Of a DNA stretch of 64,000 nt, positions 38,761-47,680 are shown one piece after another. The first letter of the stretch is position 1, and each line of letters opens with the position of its first letter. The notes beneath the pieces are model-generated. The model saw only the letters and a program-made list of their open reading frames with translations, was not told the origin of the DNA and ran no database searches. The position numbers were made by a program, and so were the translations under genes. Source of the DNA: Prevotella sp. (GTDB lineage: Bacteria; Bacteroidota; Bacteroidia; Bacteroidales; Bacteroidaceae); NCBI GenBank assembly GCA_015060535.1, contig SUYH01000004.1, positions 1 to 64,000 on the forward strand. The letters run 5' to 3'.

Positions 38761-41406
38761 ATGGAATTAGCAAGTAAATATGACCCTAAAGAGGTCGAAT
38801 CAAAATGGTATCAGTATTGGCTGGACAACAAGTTGTTCGCCTCAAAACCTGATGGACGTGAACCTTACACGATTGTCATTCCCCCGCCCAATGTTACTGG
38901 TGTGCTCCACATGGGTCACATGCTGAACAACACCATTCAGGACATCCTGGTGCGTCGCGCCCGCATGGAGGGCAAGAACGCCTGCTGGGTACCTGGCACC
39001 GATCACGCCTCTATCGCTACTGAGGCCAAAGTGGTGAAGAAGCTGGCTGAGCAGGGCATCAAGAAGCACGACCTGACGCGCGATGAGTTCCTCAAGCACG
39101 CGTGGGACTGGACCGAGGAGCACGGAGGCATTATCCTCAAGCAGCTACGTCGTCTGGGTGCCTCGTGCGACTGGGACCGCACGGCATTCACGATGGACGA
39201 GAAGCGTTCGCAGAGTGTCATCAAGGTCTTCGTCGACCTCTACAACAAGGGTCTGATCTATCGTGGTCTGCGTATGGTCAACTGGGACCCCAAGGCGCTG
39301 ACCGCCCTGTCTACCGAGGAGGTGATCTATCGTGAGGAGAAGTCGAAACTCTATTACCTGAAATATTACGTCGAGGGTTCCGACAAGTACGCCGTTGTGG
39401 CTACCACCCGTCCTGAGACGATCATGGGCGATACCGCGATGTGTATCAACCCCAAGGATCCTAAGAACCAGTGGCTGCGCGGCAAGAAGGTCATAGTTCC
39501 TCTAGTAGGTCGCGTCATTCCTGTTATCGAGGACCGTTATGTGGATATCGAGTTTGGTACAGGTTGTCTGAAGGTGACTCCTGCTCACGATACCAACGAC
39601 TATATGCTGGGTAAGACGCACAACCTTGAGACCATCGACATCTTCAATGCTGATGGTACCATCTCCGACCAGTCACCGCTCTATGTAGGTATGGACCGCT
39701 TCGCCTGTCGTAAGCAGATTGCCAAAGACCTCGAGGCTGCCGGACTGATGGAGAAGGTCGAGGACTACACCAACAAGGTGGGCTATTCAGAGCGTAATCC
39801 TGATACAGCCATCGAGCCACGACTCTCCATGCAGTGGTTCCTGTCTATGCAGCACTTTGCAGACATCGCCCTGCCTCCTGTGCTCAACGGTGATCTGAAG
39901 TTCTATCCACAGAAATATGTCAACACCTATAAGAACTGGCTCGAGAACATCCAAGACTGGTGTATCTCCCGTCAGCTGTGGTGGGGACATCGCATTCCTG
40001 CCTACTATTACAACGAACAGGGCGACTTTGTGGTTGCTGAGACGCGCGAGAAGGCTCTCGAGTTGGCGCAGCAGAAGGATCCTAACGTGAAGGATGCTGA
40101 CCTGCGTCAGGATGAGGATGCACTCGACACTTGGTTCTCCAGCTGGCTGTGGCCTATCTCGCTATTCGATGGTATCAACAATCCGAAGAGCGAGGAACTG
40201 GCTTACTACTATCCCACCTCCATTCTCGTTACGGGTCCTGACATTATCTTCTTCTGGGTAGCCCGTATGATTATGGCTGGATACGAGTATGTAGGAAAGA
40301 TGCCTTTCAAACACGTCTATTTTACGGGTATCGTACGCGACAAGCTGGGCCGTAAGATGTCGAAGTCGTTAGGCAACAGCCCCGACCCCATCGAGCTCAT
40401 CGAGAAATTCGGTGCCGATGGTGTCCGCATGGGTATGATGCTTTCTGCTCCGGCAGGCAACGACATTCTGTTCGACGAGAGTCTTTGCGAGCAGGGCCGT
40501 AACTTCAACAATAAGATTTGGAATGCCTTCCGCCTCGTCAAAGGCTGGCAGGTAGCTGATATCGCTCAGCCTGAGGCCAACAAGACTGCTGTTGCCTGGT
40601 TCGATGCCAAACTGAAAGCAGTCAATGAAGAGTTGCAAGACCTCTTCTCGAAGTATCGCATCTCTGAGGCCCTGATGGCTGTCTACAAGCTCTTCTGGGA
40701 CGAGTTCTCCTCATGGTATCTCGAGATGGTTAAGCCCGCCTACATCGATGGTCAGGCTCAGCCTATCGACCAGCAGACCTACGATGCTACGTTGCGTTTC
40801 TTCGATGTGCTGCTGAAGATGCTGCACCCCTTCATGCCGTTTATCACTGAGGAGTTGTGGCAGGCCCTCTACGAGCGCAATGCTGGCGACAGTATCATGC
40901 GCGAGAGTCTGACGCTCGCTGCTCCTACTGTTGCCGAGCTGAAGCTGTTGGCTGACATGGAGCAGGTGAAGCAGGTTGTCAGCGGTGTGCGTATGGTTCG
41001 CAACCAGAAGAATATTGCTCCCAAGGAGGCGTTGGAGTTGCAGGCTGTTGGTGCCAACAACTTCGCCCAGTATAACGCTGTGGTGACTAAGATGGCCAAC
41101 CTCAGCGCCATCAATGTGGTGGTCGAGAAGGACGCTACGGCTTCTGCCTTTATGGTAGGTACCGACGAGTTTGCCGTTCCCCTGGGCAATATGATAGATA
41201 TCAGCGGTGAGATTGAGAAGCAGGAGGCACAGCTGAAGCACCTCGAAGGCTTCCTGGCTGGTGTCATGAAGAAGCTCTCCAACGAGCGTTTCGTCGCTAA
41301 TGCCCCTGAGGCTGTCGTTGCTTTGGAGCGTAAGAAGCAGAGCGATTCTGAGGAGAAGATTGCTGCTCTGAAGGAGTCGCTGGCTGCCCTTCGTGCCCAG
41401 CAGTAA
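38761..41406 (+). CDS. valS: Valyl-tRNA synthetase
   Basis: 881 residues, class I. HIGH-type motif HMGH in [17 protein letters not shown] (about 41-57), editing domain with [20 protein letters not shown] at [14 protein letters not shown], anticodon-binding helices and a C-terminal coiled coil (about 810-881). It charges tRNA-Val. It ends at a hairpin terminator shared with the convergent gene. Confidence 0.97.
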   Translation: MELASKYDPKEVESKWYQYWLDNKLFASKPDGREPYTIVIPPPNVTGVLHMGHMLNNTIQDILVRRARMEGKNACWVPGTDHASIATEAKVVKKLAEQGIKKHDLTRDEFLKHAWDWTEEHGGIILKQLRRLGASCDWDRTAFTMDEKRSQSVIKVFVDLYNKGLIYRGLRMVNWDPKALTALSTEEVIYREEKSKLYYLKYYVEGSDKYAVVATTRPETIMGDTAMCINPKDPKNQWLRGKKVIVPLVGRVIPVIEDRYVDIEFGTGCLKVTPAHDTNDYMLGKTHNLETIDIFNADGTISDQSPLYVGMDRFACRKQIAKDLEAAGLMEKVEDYTNKVGYSERNPDTAIEPRLSMQWFLSMQHFADIALPPVLNGDLKFYPQKYVNTYKNWLENIQDWCISRQLWWGHRIPAYYYNEQGDFVVAETREKALELAQQKDPNVKDADLRQDEDALDTWFSSWLWPISLFDGINNPKSEELAYYYPTSILVTGPDIIFFWVARMIMAGYEYVGKMPFKHVYFTGIVRDKLGRKMSKSLGNSPDPIELIEKFGADGVRMGMMLSAPAGNDILFDESLCEQGRNFNNKIWNAFRLVKGWQVADIAQPEANKTAVAWFDAKLKAVNEELQDLFSKYRISEALMAVYKLFWDEFSSWYLEMVKPAYIDGQAQPIDQQTYDATLRFFDVLLKMLHPFMPFITEELWQALYERNAGDSIMRESLTLAAPTVAELKLLADMEQVKQVVSGVRMVRNQKNIAPKEALELQAVGANNFAQYNAVVTKMANLSAINVVVEKDATASAFMVGTDEFAVPLGNMIDISGEIEKQEAQLKHLEGFLAGVMKKLSNERFVANAPEAVVALERKKQSDSEEKIAALKESLAALRAQQ

Positions 41407-41426
41407 ACAGCAATAGCATAAACATC

Positions 41427-41464
41427 AAGAGAGCCAACCCTATGCGGAGTTGGCCCTCTTTTTT
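41427..41464 (+). terminator. Intrinsic terminator after valS
   Basis: A 12-base stem (41427-41438 with 41449-41460, one A-C mismatch) precedes TTTTTT. Because the left arm starts with A residues it may also weakly serve the convergent hydrolase gene. Confidence 0.8.
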
Positions 41465-42383
41465 ATTTGATGTATGCTCTAATCTTCTGCGTATATTCTT
41501 GCGGATGCGTCTTGTAGGATAAGGCGTGTTCAGCCCCCTCGGCTATCCAGAGCTGTTTCTTCGAGGGCTTGGCGTCGTAGAGCCGATAGACCATCTCGGT
41601 AGGTACAAACGTGTCGCTACCCCCATGAATAAACAGCATCGGGTGTGGCGATTTCCTCACCTCTCCGATGGCCGAAGCCTCTTGGAAACTCCACCCGTTC
41701 AGCAGTCGGCAGAGCTTGCTGGTGCTATACATCAGCGGGAATTCAGGCAGCCCGAACTGGTTCTTCAACTGGCCGGCAAACTCATCCCAAACGCATGTAT
41801 AGCCACAATCCTCGACGAATCGGATATCGCGAACGCCTTTGGGCAACGCCTTTGCCGATGTCATCATCGTCGTAGCAGCACCCATCGACACCCCATGAAC
41901 CACCATCGTGTCTGTCTGGAATATGGTCATCCAATGCACGATATCCCGACTGTCCAGCCACCCCATTTGTATCATGTCGCCCTCGCTCAGCCCGTGAGCA
42001 TGCAGGTCGGGCAACACCACGCGGTAACCAGCCTGTTCGTAGATTCTCGCCAGAAAGAGGAAGTCGATAGAGCAGTCGCGCCACCCGTGAACCACCACAG
42101 CCGTCTTCTGTCCGTCGGATGGAATCACCAGCGCGTGATGTCGCTCACCCGTAGGCATCGTCACCATCGTATCGCGCAAGGCATCAAGGCACCTCAGACT
42201 ATCCACCCAGGGGCGCAAGTCGGGATAGTCGCTGAACAGCTCCTTGTAGCATTGTGCTGTATCCTTCCTTTCAGGGTCGGGCGACAGCGAATAGCTGAGC
42301 ATATAATAGCTGCCCCCGATGGTTATCATCAGGAGCAGCAAGAGCACGAGGGCTATCCCCCAGCCTATTCGTCTTTTCATCAC
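41463..42383 (-). CDS. Membrane-anchored alpha/beta hydrolase
   Basis: 306 residues. One N-terminal membrane segment (about 7-28), then an alpha/beta-hydrolase domain with VVVHGWRD (oxyanion region), nucleophile elbow GVSMGA (Ser about 168), GGSDTFVP (Asp) and GAEHALS (His). Similar to family-S9/BAAT-like hydrolases; the substrate is unknown. ATG at 42380 is an alternative start. It overlaps the stop of the DUF2147 gene by 4 bases. Confidence 0.82.
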   Translation of the reverse strand: MMKRRIGWGIALVLLLLLMITIGGSYYMLSYSLSPDPERKDTAQCYKELFSDYPDLRPWVDSLRCLDALRDTMVTMPTGERHHALVIPSDGQKTAVVVHGWRDCSIDFLFLARIYEQAGYRVVLPDLHAHGLSEGDMIQMGWLDSRDIVHWMTIFQTDTMVVHGVSMGAATTMMTSAKALPKGVRDIRFVEDCGYTCVWDEFAGQLKNQFGLPEFPLMYSTSKLCRLLNGWSFQEASAIGEVRKSPHPMLFIHGGSDTFVPTEMVYRLYDAKPSKKQLWIAEGAEHALSYKTHPQEYTQKIRAYIK

Positions 42384-42781
42384 TTCTTACGTTTCCAGGT
42401 CTGTGTCTCGTAGAACGGGCCCAGATAGCCGCGCACCTTCAGCTCGTCGCCGTCAGGCCAGATGGCACACTTGTAGGTCTTACCATTCTTGGGATTGTAG
42501 ATCTTGCCACCTTCCCACTTCTTCTTACCCTGCGACAGCCCTGACAGAATGTTGACACCCAGCAGCTTACGCGACTGAAGCTTCTCGTCAGGATTATGCT
42601 TATCCTTCGTGTCAGGACCTTTCTCCAGCCAGATGATCTTGCCGTTCAGCTTGTCGCCCGACTTATAGATCTCCACCTGGGCATCTCCCGACTCCGTGAA
42701 CCACTTACCCAGAATCTTCTCCTGAGCATAGCCGCTGGCTGCCATCAGCATCAGCGCCATCATCATCATTACTTTTTTCAT
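42380..42781 (-). CDS. Secreted DUF2147 protein
   Basis: 133 residues from the ATG at 42781. A Met-rich signal peptide ends at GYAQ, followed by ILGKWFTESGDAQVEIYKSGDKLNGKIIWLE typical of DUF2147, a lipocalin-like family of unknown role. ATGs at 42790 and 42805 are also in frame; 42805 falls inside the -7 element and is excluded, while 42790 is possible. Confidence 0.82.
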   Translation of the reverse strand: MKKVMMMMALMLMAASGYAQEKILGKWFTESGDAQVEIYKSGDKLNGKIIWLEKGPDTKDKHNPDEKLQSRKLLGVNILSGLSQGKKKWEGGKIYNPKNGKTYKCAIWPDGDELKVRGYLGPFYETQTWKRKK

Positions 42782-42802
42782 TGTTCTCATTTTATTCGTC
42801 TG

Positions 42803-42810
42803 CAAAAATA
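42803..42810 (-). promoter_or_regulatory. -7 element (TATTTTTG, minus strand)
   Basis: TAnnTTTG match on the minus strand for the DUF2147-hydrolase pair; the implied leader is about 7-16 bases. Confidence 0.65.
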
Positions 42811-43031
42811 AACATTTTCTGCGAAATCAAGAAGGAAATAGTGAGAAATATTCATTCCTATGCGCAAACATTATAATAGACAAAAGATTTGGTTCATTTC
42901 ATTCCAGAAATCTTATGAACGGGAGTTAAAACACTACGACAATTTAAATTAAAGCAGTAGAGCGCAAGCTCATGTTTACGAAAGATGAAAACAATCCTGA
43001 CGTATATCGCTACATGATGCATGCCTGCAAT
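42811..43031. other. AT-rich spacer without recognisable genes
   Basis: Between the DUF2147 promoter and the terminator of the bamD operon I see no reading frame with family features. A weak GTTCAT/ATGAAC dyad lies near 42892-42940. Confidence 0.4.
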
Positions 43032-43073
43032 AAAAAGAGGCTGTATCTTCATCACTATGAAGACAGCCTCTTT
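43032..43073 (-). terminator. Terminator of the bamD-rpoZ-DUF4293 operon
   Basis: On the minus strand a 17-base stem with a two-base bulge (43034-43052 with 43057-43073) is followed by TTTTT. It lies 24 bases after the DUF4293 stop. Confidence 0.8.
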
Positions 43074-43096
43074 CGACAATCTATTAGTCTTCTAAG

Positions 43097-43447
43097 CTAT
43101 CTAATCCTGTCTGCTGCACGCACCAAGCGCTCGTCAGCCAGTATTGCTTTGCGGGCCATGAAACAGAGGATGGCTGCTATCAGCGGGAAGCAGGCCGTGA
43201 TGGGCATCTGCTCGGGTTGCTTGCCTTGCTGGATGAGTACGACCATTGCGATATACCAGGCCAGATTGACCAGTACGCAAATGAGTGCGAACGTAGCTTG
43301 GAGCGGGCGCTTCTTGTAGAGAAACACCGTCACCAGGCCTAGCACGACAGACAACGTCTGAATGGCGAAGAGCACCCAATGCAGATTGAAAAGCAGCACG
43401 AGGATGCACGCCAAAAGCAGGAAGAGGGTTTGCTTACGCTGTATCAT
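43097..43447 (-). CDS. DUF4293 membrane protein
   Basis: 116 residues with four hydrophobic segments and the MIQRKQTLFLLLA start and C-terminal ARKAILADERLVRAADRIR characteristic of DUF4293. Unknown function. Its place after rpoZ and bamD is a common Bacteroidales arrangement. Gap to rpoZ is 14 bases. Confidence 0.88.
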   Translation of the reverse strand: MIQRKQTLFLLLACILVLLFNLHWVLFAIQTLSVVLGLVTVFLYKKRPLQATFALICVLVNLAWYIAMVVLIQQGKQPEQMPITACFPLIAAILCFMARKAILADERLVRAADRIR

Positions 43448-43461
43448 GACTCCGATATGAT

Positions 43462-43800
43462 TTAATCGACTGACTCCTGGGCCTCACGCAGAGGGTCGCG
43501 CCAGTAGATTTTATCTTCTACAAACTCCTGGGTAGCCAGCAGTGATGGTTTCGGCAGCTTCTCGTAGTAGCGTGAAATCTCGATCTGCTCGCGATTCTCG
43601 AAAACTTCCTCGAGCGAATCGTTGTAGGAAGCAAACTCAGCCAGCTTCTTCGACAGGTCTTCCTTGATCTGAATGCTGATCTGGTTGGCACGCTTCGAAA
43701 TGATAGCTACGCTCTCGTAGATGTTGCCGGTCTCTTTGCAGAGATCCATAATGTTACGTGTAACGGTATTAACCGGTGCTTTTGATTTCTTGTAATCCAT
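43462..43800 (-). CDS. rpoZ: RNA polymerase omega subunit (Bacteroidetes type)
   Basis: 112 residues. NIMDLCKETGNIYESVAIISKRANQI corresponds to the Rpb6/omega helical core; the C-terminal part is lineage-specific. Omega assists assembly of RNA polymerase. It is separated from bamD by a 7-bp-periodic spacer. Confidence 0.8.
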   Translation of the reverse strand: MDYKKSKAPVNTVTRNIMDLCKETGNIYESVAIISKRANQISIQIKEDLSKKLAEFASYNDSLEEVFENREQIEISRYYEKLPKPSLLATQEFVEDKIYWRDPLREAQESVD

Positions 43801-43805
43801 ATCTT

Positions 43806-43833
43806 AATGTTTAATTTTTCACTTTTCACTCCT
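43806..43833. repeat. Heptamer-periodic spacer (CACTTTT type)
   Basis: The bases between bamD and rpoZ can be read as AATGTTT-AATTTTT-CACTTTT-CACTCCT, a degenerate array of 7-base units. It is weaker than the AACTGTC arrays and contains part of the bamD 3' end. Confidence 0.45.
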
Positions 43834-44659
43834 AATCTCCCGTGACGCGCTTGCACTTGACGATGTACTTCTGTGCGGTCTCTACCTCCTTCGACTCAGG
43901 GAACTCGTTGAGGAATCCGTAGCACTCATCCTCAGCATCGCGGTAGCGCTCGATGCGCTTCTCCTCGGAGCTGTTCTCAGCCAGTTGGAACTTGCTCTTC
44001 ATGATGAGGATGCTGAACTTCTCGCGCAAATCGGAGAAGGGATAGGCCTTCAGCGCATTCTGGGCGGTGATGATGCACGACTCGTAGTTCGACTCAGTAT
44101 TGGCATTGATATTGCCGAAGTAACCACCCAAATTGTAATAGAGCTTGGCCGACAGATACTCCTTCTGCACCAGATTGTCCTGGAGACGGAACAGCGCCTG
44201 CTGGGCTTCGTCGCGGTGGGGCGAATCGGGATAGTTGTCAAGGAACGTCTGATAGGCATTAATGGCAGCTATCGTCGGGCTCTGGTCGAGACGGGGCTCA
44301 GGAGCACTCTCATAGAGCGAACGGCCGATGAAATAGCAAGCCTGCTCGGCAAAGGTGCCCTTGGGATAAGTGCTATAATATTTACGGAATGTAGCGCTGG
44401 CCGCATCGTAGTCGCGGTTGCTATATTGAGACATACCGAGAAGGTAGAGACTCTCCTGAGCATTGGTGCGACCTTTCTGCACGGTAATCAAGTCTTGCAG
44501 CAAAGCGGAAGCCTGCTGAAACTTGCCCATAGCGAAGCACTCCTTGGCGTATTCATATTTATATGCGTTGTCCGCCGACTTGTATACGCGGTTAAACTGC
44601 GTAGCACAACTCGAAAACAGAGCCGACAGGCATAATATGATGACATACTTTTTGTTCAT
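43832..44659 (-). CDS. bamD: Outer-membrane assembly lipoprotein BamD
   Basis: 275 residues from the ATG at 44659. The lipobox FSSC (Cys about 18) and five TPR-like repeats (for example QASALLQDLI, YYSTYPKGTFAEQACYFIG, AYQTFLDNYPDSPHRDEA) match BamD/YfiO. It joins BamA in inserting outer-membrane proteins. The longer frame from 44785 is rejected because it begins upstream of the promoter and lacks a signal peptide. Confidence 0.9.
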   Translation of the reverse strand: MNKKYVIILCLSALFSSCATQFNRVYKSADNAYKYEYAKECFAMGKFQQASALLQDLITVQKGRTNAQESLYLLGMSQYSNRDYDAASATFRKYYSTYPKGTFAEQACYFIGRSLYESAPEPRLDQSPTIAAINAYQTFLDNYPDSPHRDEAQQALFRLQDNLVQKEYLSAKLYYNLGGYFGNINANTESNYESCIITAQNALKAYPFSDLREKFSILIMKSKFQLAENSSEEKRIERYRDAEDECYGFLNEFPESKEVETAQKYIVKCKRVTGD

Positions 44660-44677
44660 ATGATCAAATTTGACGTG

Positions 44678-44685
44678 CAAAATTA
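44678..44685 (-). promoter_or_regulatory. -7 element (TAATTTTG, minus strand) for bamD
   Basis: TAnnTTTG match 19 bases upstream of the bamD ATG. Confidence 0.7.
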
Positions 44686-44759
44686 CACATTTTCCATCAA
44701 AAATCAAAGTTTTTTTGATAAAAATTAGGGAATCAAGGCCGAAATTATGATTTATTTCG

Positions 44760-44767
44760 TACCTTTG
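44760..44767 (+). promoter_or_regulatory. -7 element (TACCTTTG) for uvrB
   Basis: TAnnTTTG match only 6 bases before the uvrB ATG, so the transcript would be leaderless or nearly so. It also excludes the upstream in-frame ATG at 44747. Confidence 0.65.
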
Positions 44768-44773
44768 CAAAAT

Positions 44774-46789
44774 ATGAACTTCCATTTAACATCAAGATAC
44801 AAGCCTACGGGCGACCAGCCTGAAGCCATTCGTCAGTTGACGGACGGACTGGAACGCGGCGACAAGGCACAGGTGTTGCTGGGTGTGACGGGATCGGGAA
44901 AGACTTTCACCGTAGCCAACGTGATAGCCAACGTGAACAAACCCACGCTCATCCTGTCGCACAACAAGACGCTGGCAGCCCAGCTATATGAGGAGATGAA
45001 GGCTTTCTTTCCGGAGAATGCCGTCGAATATTATGTCAGCTATTATGACTACTACCAGCCAGAGGCCTATCTGCCTGCTACGGATGTATACATCGAAAAG
45101 GACCTGGCCATCAACGAAGAGATAGACCGATTGAGACTACGTGCGGTAAGTAGTTTAATGTCAGGACGAAAGGATGTTATCGTTGTATCTTCAGTTTCAT
45201 GTATTTACGGTATGGGAAGTCCGGTGGCCCTGAACGAGAATATTATCGAGATTCATCGCGGACAGATACTAGACCGCAATGCGCTGTTAAGAAAATTAGT
45301 CGGTGCGCTGTACGTCCGCAACGACATCGAACTGAAGCGCGGCAACTTCCGCGTGAAGGGCGACACCATCGACATTGCAATGGCTTACTCTGAGGTGGTG
45401 CTGCGCGTCACCTTCTGGGACGACGAGATAGACAGCATCGAGGAGCTGGATGCCGTCACGATGCAGCGCATGGCCAAATTCGAGGAGTATAAGCTCTACC
45501 CTGCCAACCTCTTTATGACCACTGAGGAACAGACCAACATCGCCATCCGACACATCCAGGACGATCTGGTGAAGCAGATAGCCTTCTTCGAAGAGCTGGG
45601 CGACACGATGAAAGCGCAGCGTATTAAGGAGCGCGTGGAGTACGACATGGAGATGATCAAGGAGCTGGGCCACTGCTCAGGCATCGAGAACTATTCGCGC
45701 TACTTCGACGGCCGACAGGCTGGCGAGCGCCCCTACTGTCTGCTGGACTTCTTCCCCGACGACTTCCTGATGGTCATCGACGAGAGCCACGTCAGCGTGC
45801 CTCAGATAGGTGCTATGTACGGAGGCGACCGTGCGCGCAAGACCAATCTGGTGGAGTACGGATTCCGTCTGCCTGCCGCCTTCGACAACCGTCCGCTGAC
45901 CTTCGACGAGTTCCAGCAGATGACCAACCAGGTAATCTACGTCTCGGCTACCCCAGCCGACTTCGAGCTGCAGGAGGCCGAGGGCGTGGTGGTAGAACAG
46001 GTGATTCGCCCCACAGGACTGCTAGACCCAGAGATAGAGGTGCGCCCCACGGAGAATCAGATAGACGACCTGATGGAGGAGATACAGCAACGCATCAGCC
46101 ACAAGGAGCGCGTGCTGGTCACCACGCTGACCAAGCGCATGGCCGAAGAGCTGAGTCAATATCTGCTGAACCTCGATATCCAGACAGCCTACATCCATAG
46201 TGAGGTGAGCACGCTGGACCGCGTGAAAATACTGGAGAACCTGCGCAATGGCACCTACGACGTGCTGGTGGGTGTCAATCTGCTGCGTGAAGGACTGGAC
46301 TTGCCCGAGGTGTCGCTCGTCGCTATTCTGGATGCCGACAAGGAGGGATTCCTGCGCTCGCACCGCAGTCTGACGCAGACAGCAGGACGAGCCGCGCGTA
46401 ATGTGAACGGTAAGGTGATTATGTATGGCGACCACATCACCGCCTCGATGCAACTGACCATCGACGAAACGCTGAGACGACGCACCAAACAGCTGAAATA
46501 CAACGAGGAGCACGGCATCACACCTACACAGATCAAGAAAGCCCTCAGCTCGACGCTGGTAGAGCTGGAGCATGCTGCCAACACGCAACAGACAGTCGAC
46601 AGCCAACAGACAGCAGCTGCCTTTGCTGCCGATCCTATCATTGAGCGCATGACACGCCCGCAGCTGGAGAAGAGCATCGCCCAGACCACCCGTCTGATGA
46701 AGGAAGCTGCCAAGAAACTCGACTTTCTGCAGGCTGCCCAGTATCGCGACGAAATCGTACGTCTGCAAAAGGAGCTGGAGCTGAAGTAA
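44774..46789 (+). CDS. uvrB: Excinuclease ABC subunit B
   Basis: 671 residues from 44774, where the family N-terminus MNFHLTSRYKPTGDQPEAI begins. Walker A GVTGSGKTF, the beta-hairpin YYDYYQPEAYLPATD, DESHVSVPQIGAMYGGDRARK and a C-terminal UvrC-binding motif (AAKKLDFLQAAQYRDEI) are present. It is the damage-verifying helicase of nucleotide excision repair. A Gln/Thr-rich linker precedes the UvrC-binding motif. Confidence 0.96.
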   Translation: MNFHLTSRYKPTGDQPEAIRQLTDGLERGDKAQVLLGVTGSGKTFTVANVIANVNKPTLILSHNKTLAAQLYEEMKAFFPENAVEYYVSYYDYYQPEAYLPATDVYIEKDLAINEEIDRLRLRAVSSLMSGRKDVIVVSSVSCIYGMGSPVALNENIIEIHRGQILDRNALLRKLVGALYVRNDIELKRGNFRVKGDTIDIAMAYSEVVLRVTFWDDEIDSIEELDAVTMQRMAKFEEYKLYPANLFMTTEEQTNIAIRHIQDDLVKQIAFFEELGDTMKAQRIKERVEYDMEMIKELGHCSGIENYSRYFDGRQAGERPYCLLDFFPDDFLMVIDESHVSVPQIGAMYGGDRARKTNLVEYGFRLPAAFDNRPLTFDEFQQMTNQVIYVSATPADFELQEAEGVVVEQVIRPTGLLDPEIEVRPTENQIDDLMEEIQQRISHKERVLVTTLTKRMAEELSQYLLNLDIQTAYIHSEVSTLDRVKILENLRNGTYDVLVGVNLLREGLDLPEVSLVAILDADKEGFLRSHRSLTQTAGRAARNVNGKVIMYGDHITASMQLTIDETLRRRTKQLKYNEEHGITPTQIKKALSSTLVELEHAANTQQTVDSQQTAAAFAADPIIERMTRPQLEKSIAQTTRLMKEAAKKLDFLQAAQYRDEIVRLQKELELK

Positions 46790-46844
46790 GATTAAAAAAA
46801 ATGAAAAAGTCGGCACACAATGACGTTTTATAGAATAATATTCG

Positions 46845-46852
46845 TACATTTG
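46845..46852 (+). promoter_or_regulatory. -7 element (TACATTTG)
   Basis: TAnnTTTG match 34 bases upstream of the DUF4468 gene, driving it with the small membrane protein and the porin. Confidence 0.7.
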
Positions 46853-46886
46853 CACAATTAAACGAACAAAAACATCAAATATCACT

Positions 46887-47510
46887 ATGAGAAAATTCAT
46901 GATAACCATCCTGGCACTGGCTCCGATGGCTTTGTGGGCACAGGACAACACATGGGAGCGTCCTGAAGAGGAACAACAGGAAGAAGTGGCTGCGCAGAAG
47001 GTAAACCCCGATGCAAAGTATCTACGTGGTGCCGTGCCTGAGGTAGACGGCAAAGTGGTCTTCTCGAAGCATATCGACGCGCCGGGCAAGAGCGCTGCCG
47101 ACATCTTTGCCATCGTGAAGGGATACATGGAAAAGATGCTCAAGGAGAAGAACCAGCTGGAGGTCAGCAAGATTATCGAAGCTGATGCTGCCAGCAATAC
47201 CATTACAGCGTTCTACGAAGAATGGCTGGTGTTCAAGAAGAGTGCCATCGTGCTGGACCGCACCCGCTTCTCGTATGCCTTGAAGGCCGAGTGCAAGGAC
47301 GGCAGTGCCGACATCACCCTCAGCCACATCCGCTATCTCTATGAAGAGGAGCGCAACCCGCAGCGACTGACTGCTGAGGAATGGATTACCGACAAAGAAG
47401 CCGTCAACAAGAAGAACACTAGGCTCTATCCCCGCTCAGGTAAGTTCCGTCGGAAGACCATCGACCGCAAGGACTTCCTGTTTAACAAATTCGAGTCGTT
47501 GCTGAAATGA
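46887..47510 (+). CDS. Secreted DUF4468 protein
   Basis: 207 residues. Signal peptide to about residue 19 (LWAQ). The core VFSKHIDAPGKSAADIFAIVKGYMEKML ... ITLSHIRYLYEE fits DUF4468, which adopts a TBP-like fold and has no known function. The stop overlaps the ATG of the following 57-residue frame (ATGA). Confidence 0.82.
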   Translation: MRKFMITILALAPMALWAQDNTWERPEEEQQEEVAAQKVNPDAKYLRGAVPEVDGKVVFSKHIDAPGKSAADIFAIVKGYMEKMLKEKNQLEVSKIIEADAASNTITAFYEEWLVFKKSAIVLDRTRFSYALKAECKDGSADITLSHIRYLYEEERNPQRLTAEEWITDKEAVNKKNTRLYPRSGKFRRKTIDRKDFLFNKFESLLK

Positions 47511-47680
47511 GCATCAGGGTACTGCGCAACTGGCTGAACTTCATCTTCATCATAGGTGCTCTGGTGGGTATGCTGGTATATGTGAAATACTCACGCGAAA
47601 CGGGCATCTATATCATCCTCGCCTCCATGATTGTCAAATTCACGGAGTCAGCACTCAGAATGATACATAAAAATGACTAA
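47507..47680 (+). CDS. Small 57-residue membrane protein
   Basis: The frame starts at the ATGA overlap with the DUF4468 stop and ends 8 bases inside the next gene. It has two hydrophobic segments (LNFIFIIGALVGMLVYV and TGIYIILASMIVKF) separated by KYSRE, and a basic C-terminus. The 4-base and 8-base overlaps support real coding. Function unknown. Confidence 0.65.
   Translation: MSIRVLRNWLNFIFIIGALVGMLVYVKYSRETGIYIILASMIVKFTESALRMIHKND

Noticed and set aside
46022..47203. 393-residue minus-strand frame
   Set aside because: Antisense to uvrB and the DUF4468 gene, both clearly coding; composition is that of a reverse-frame shadow.
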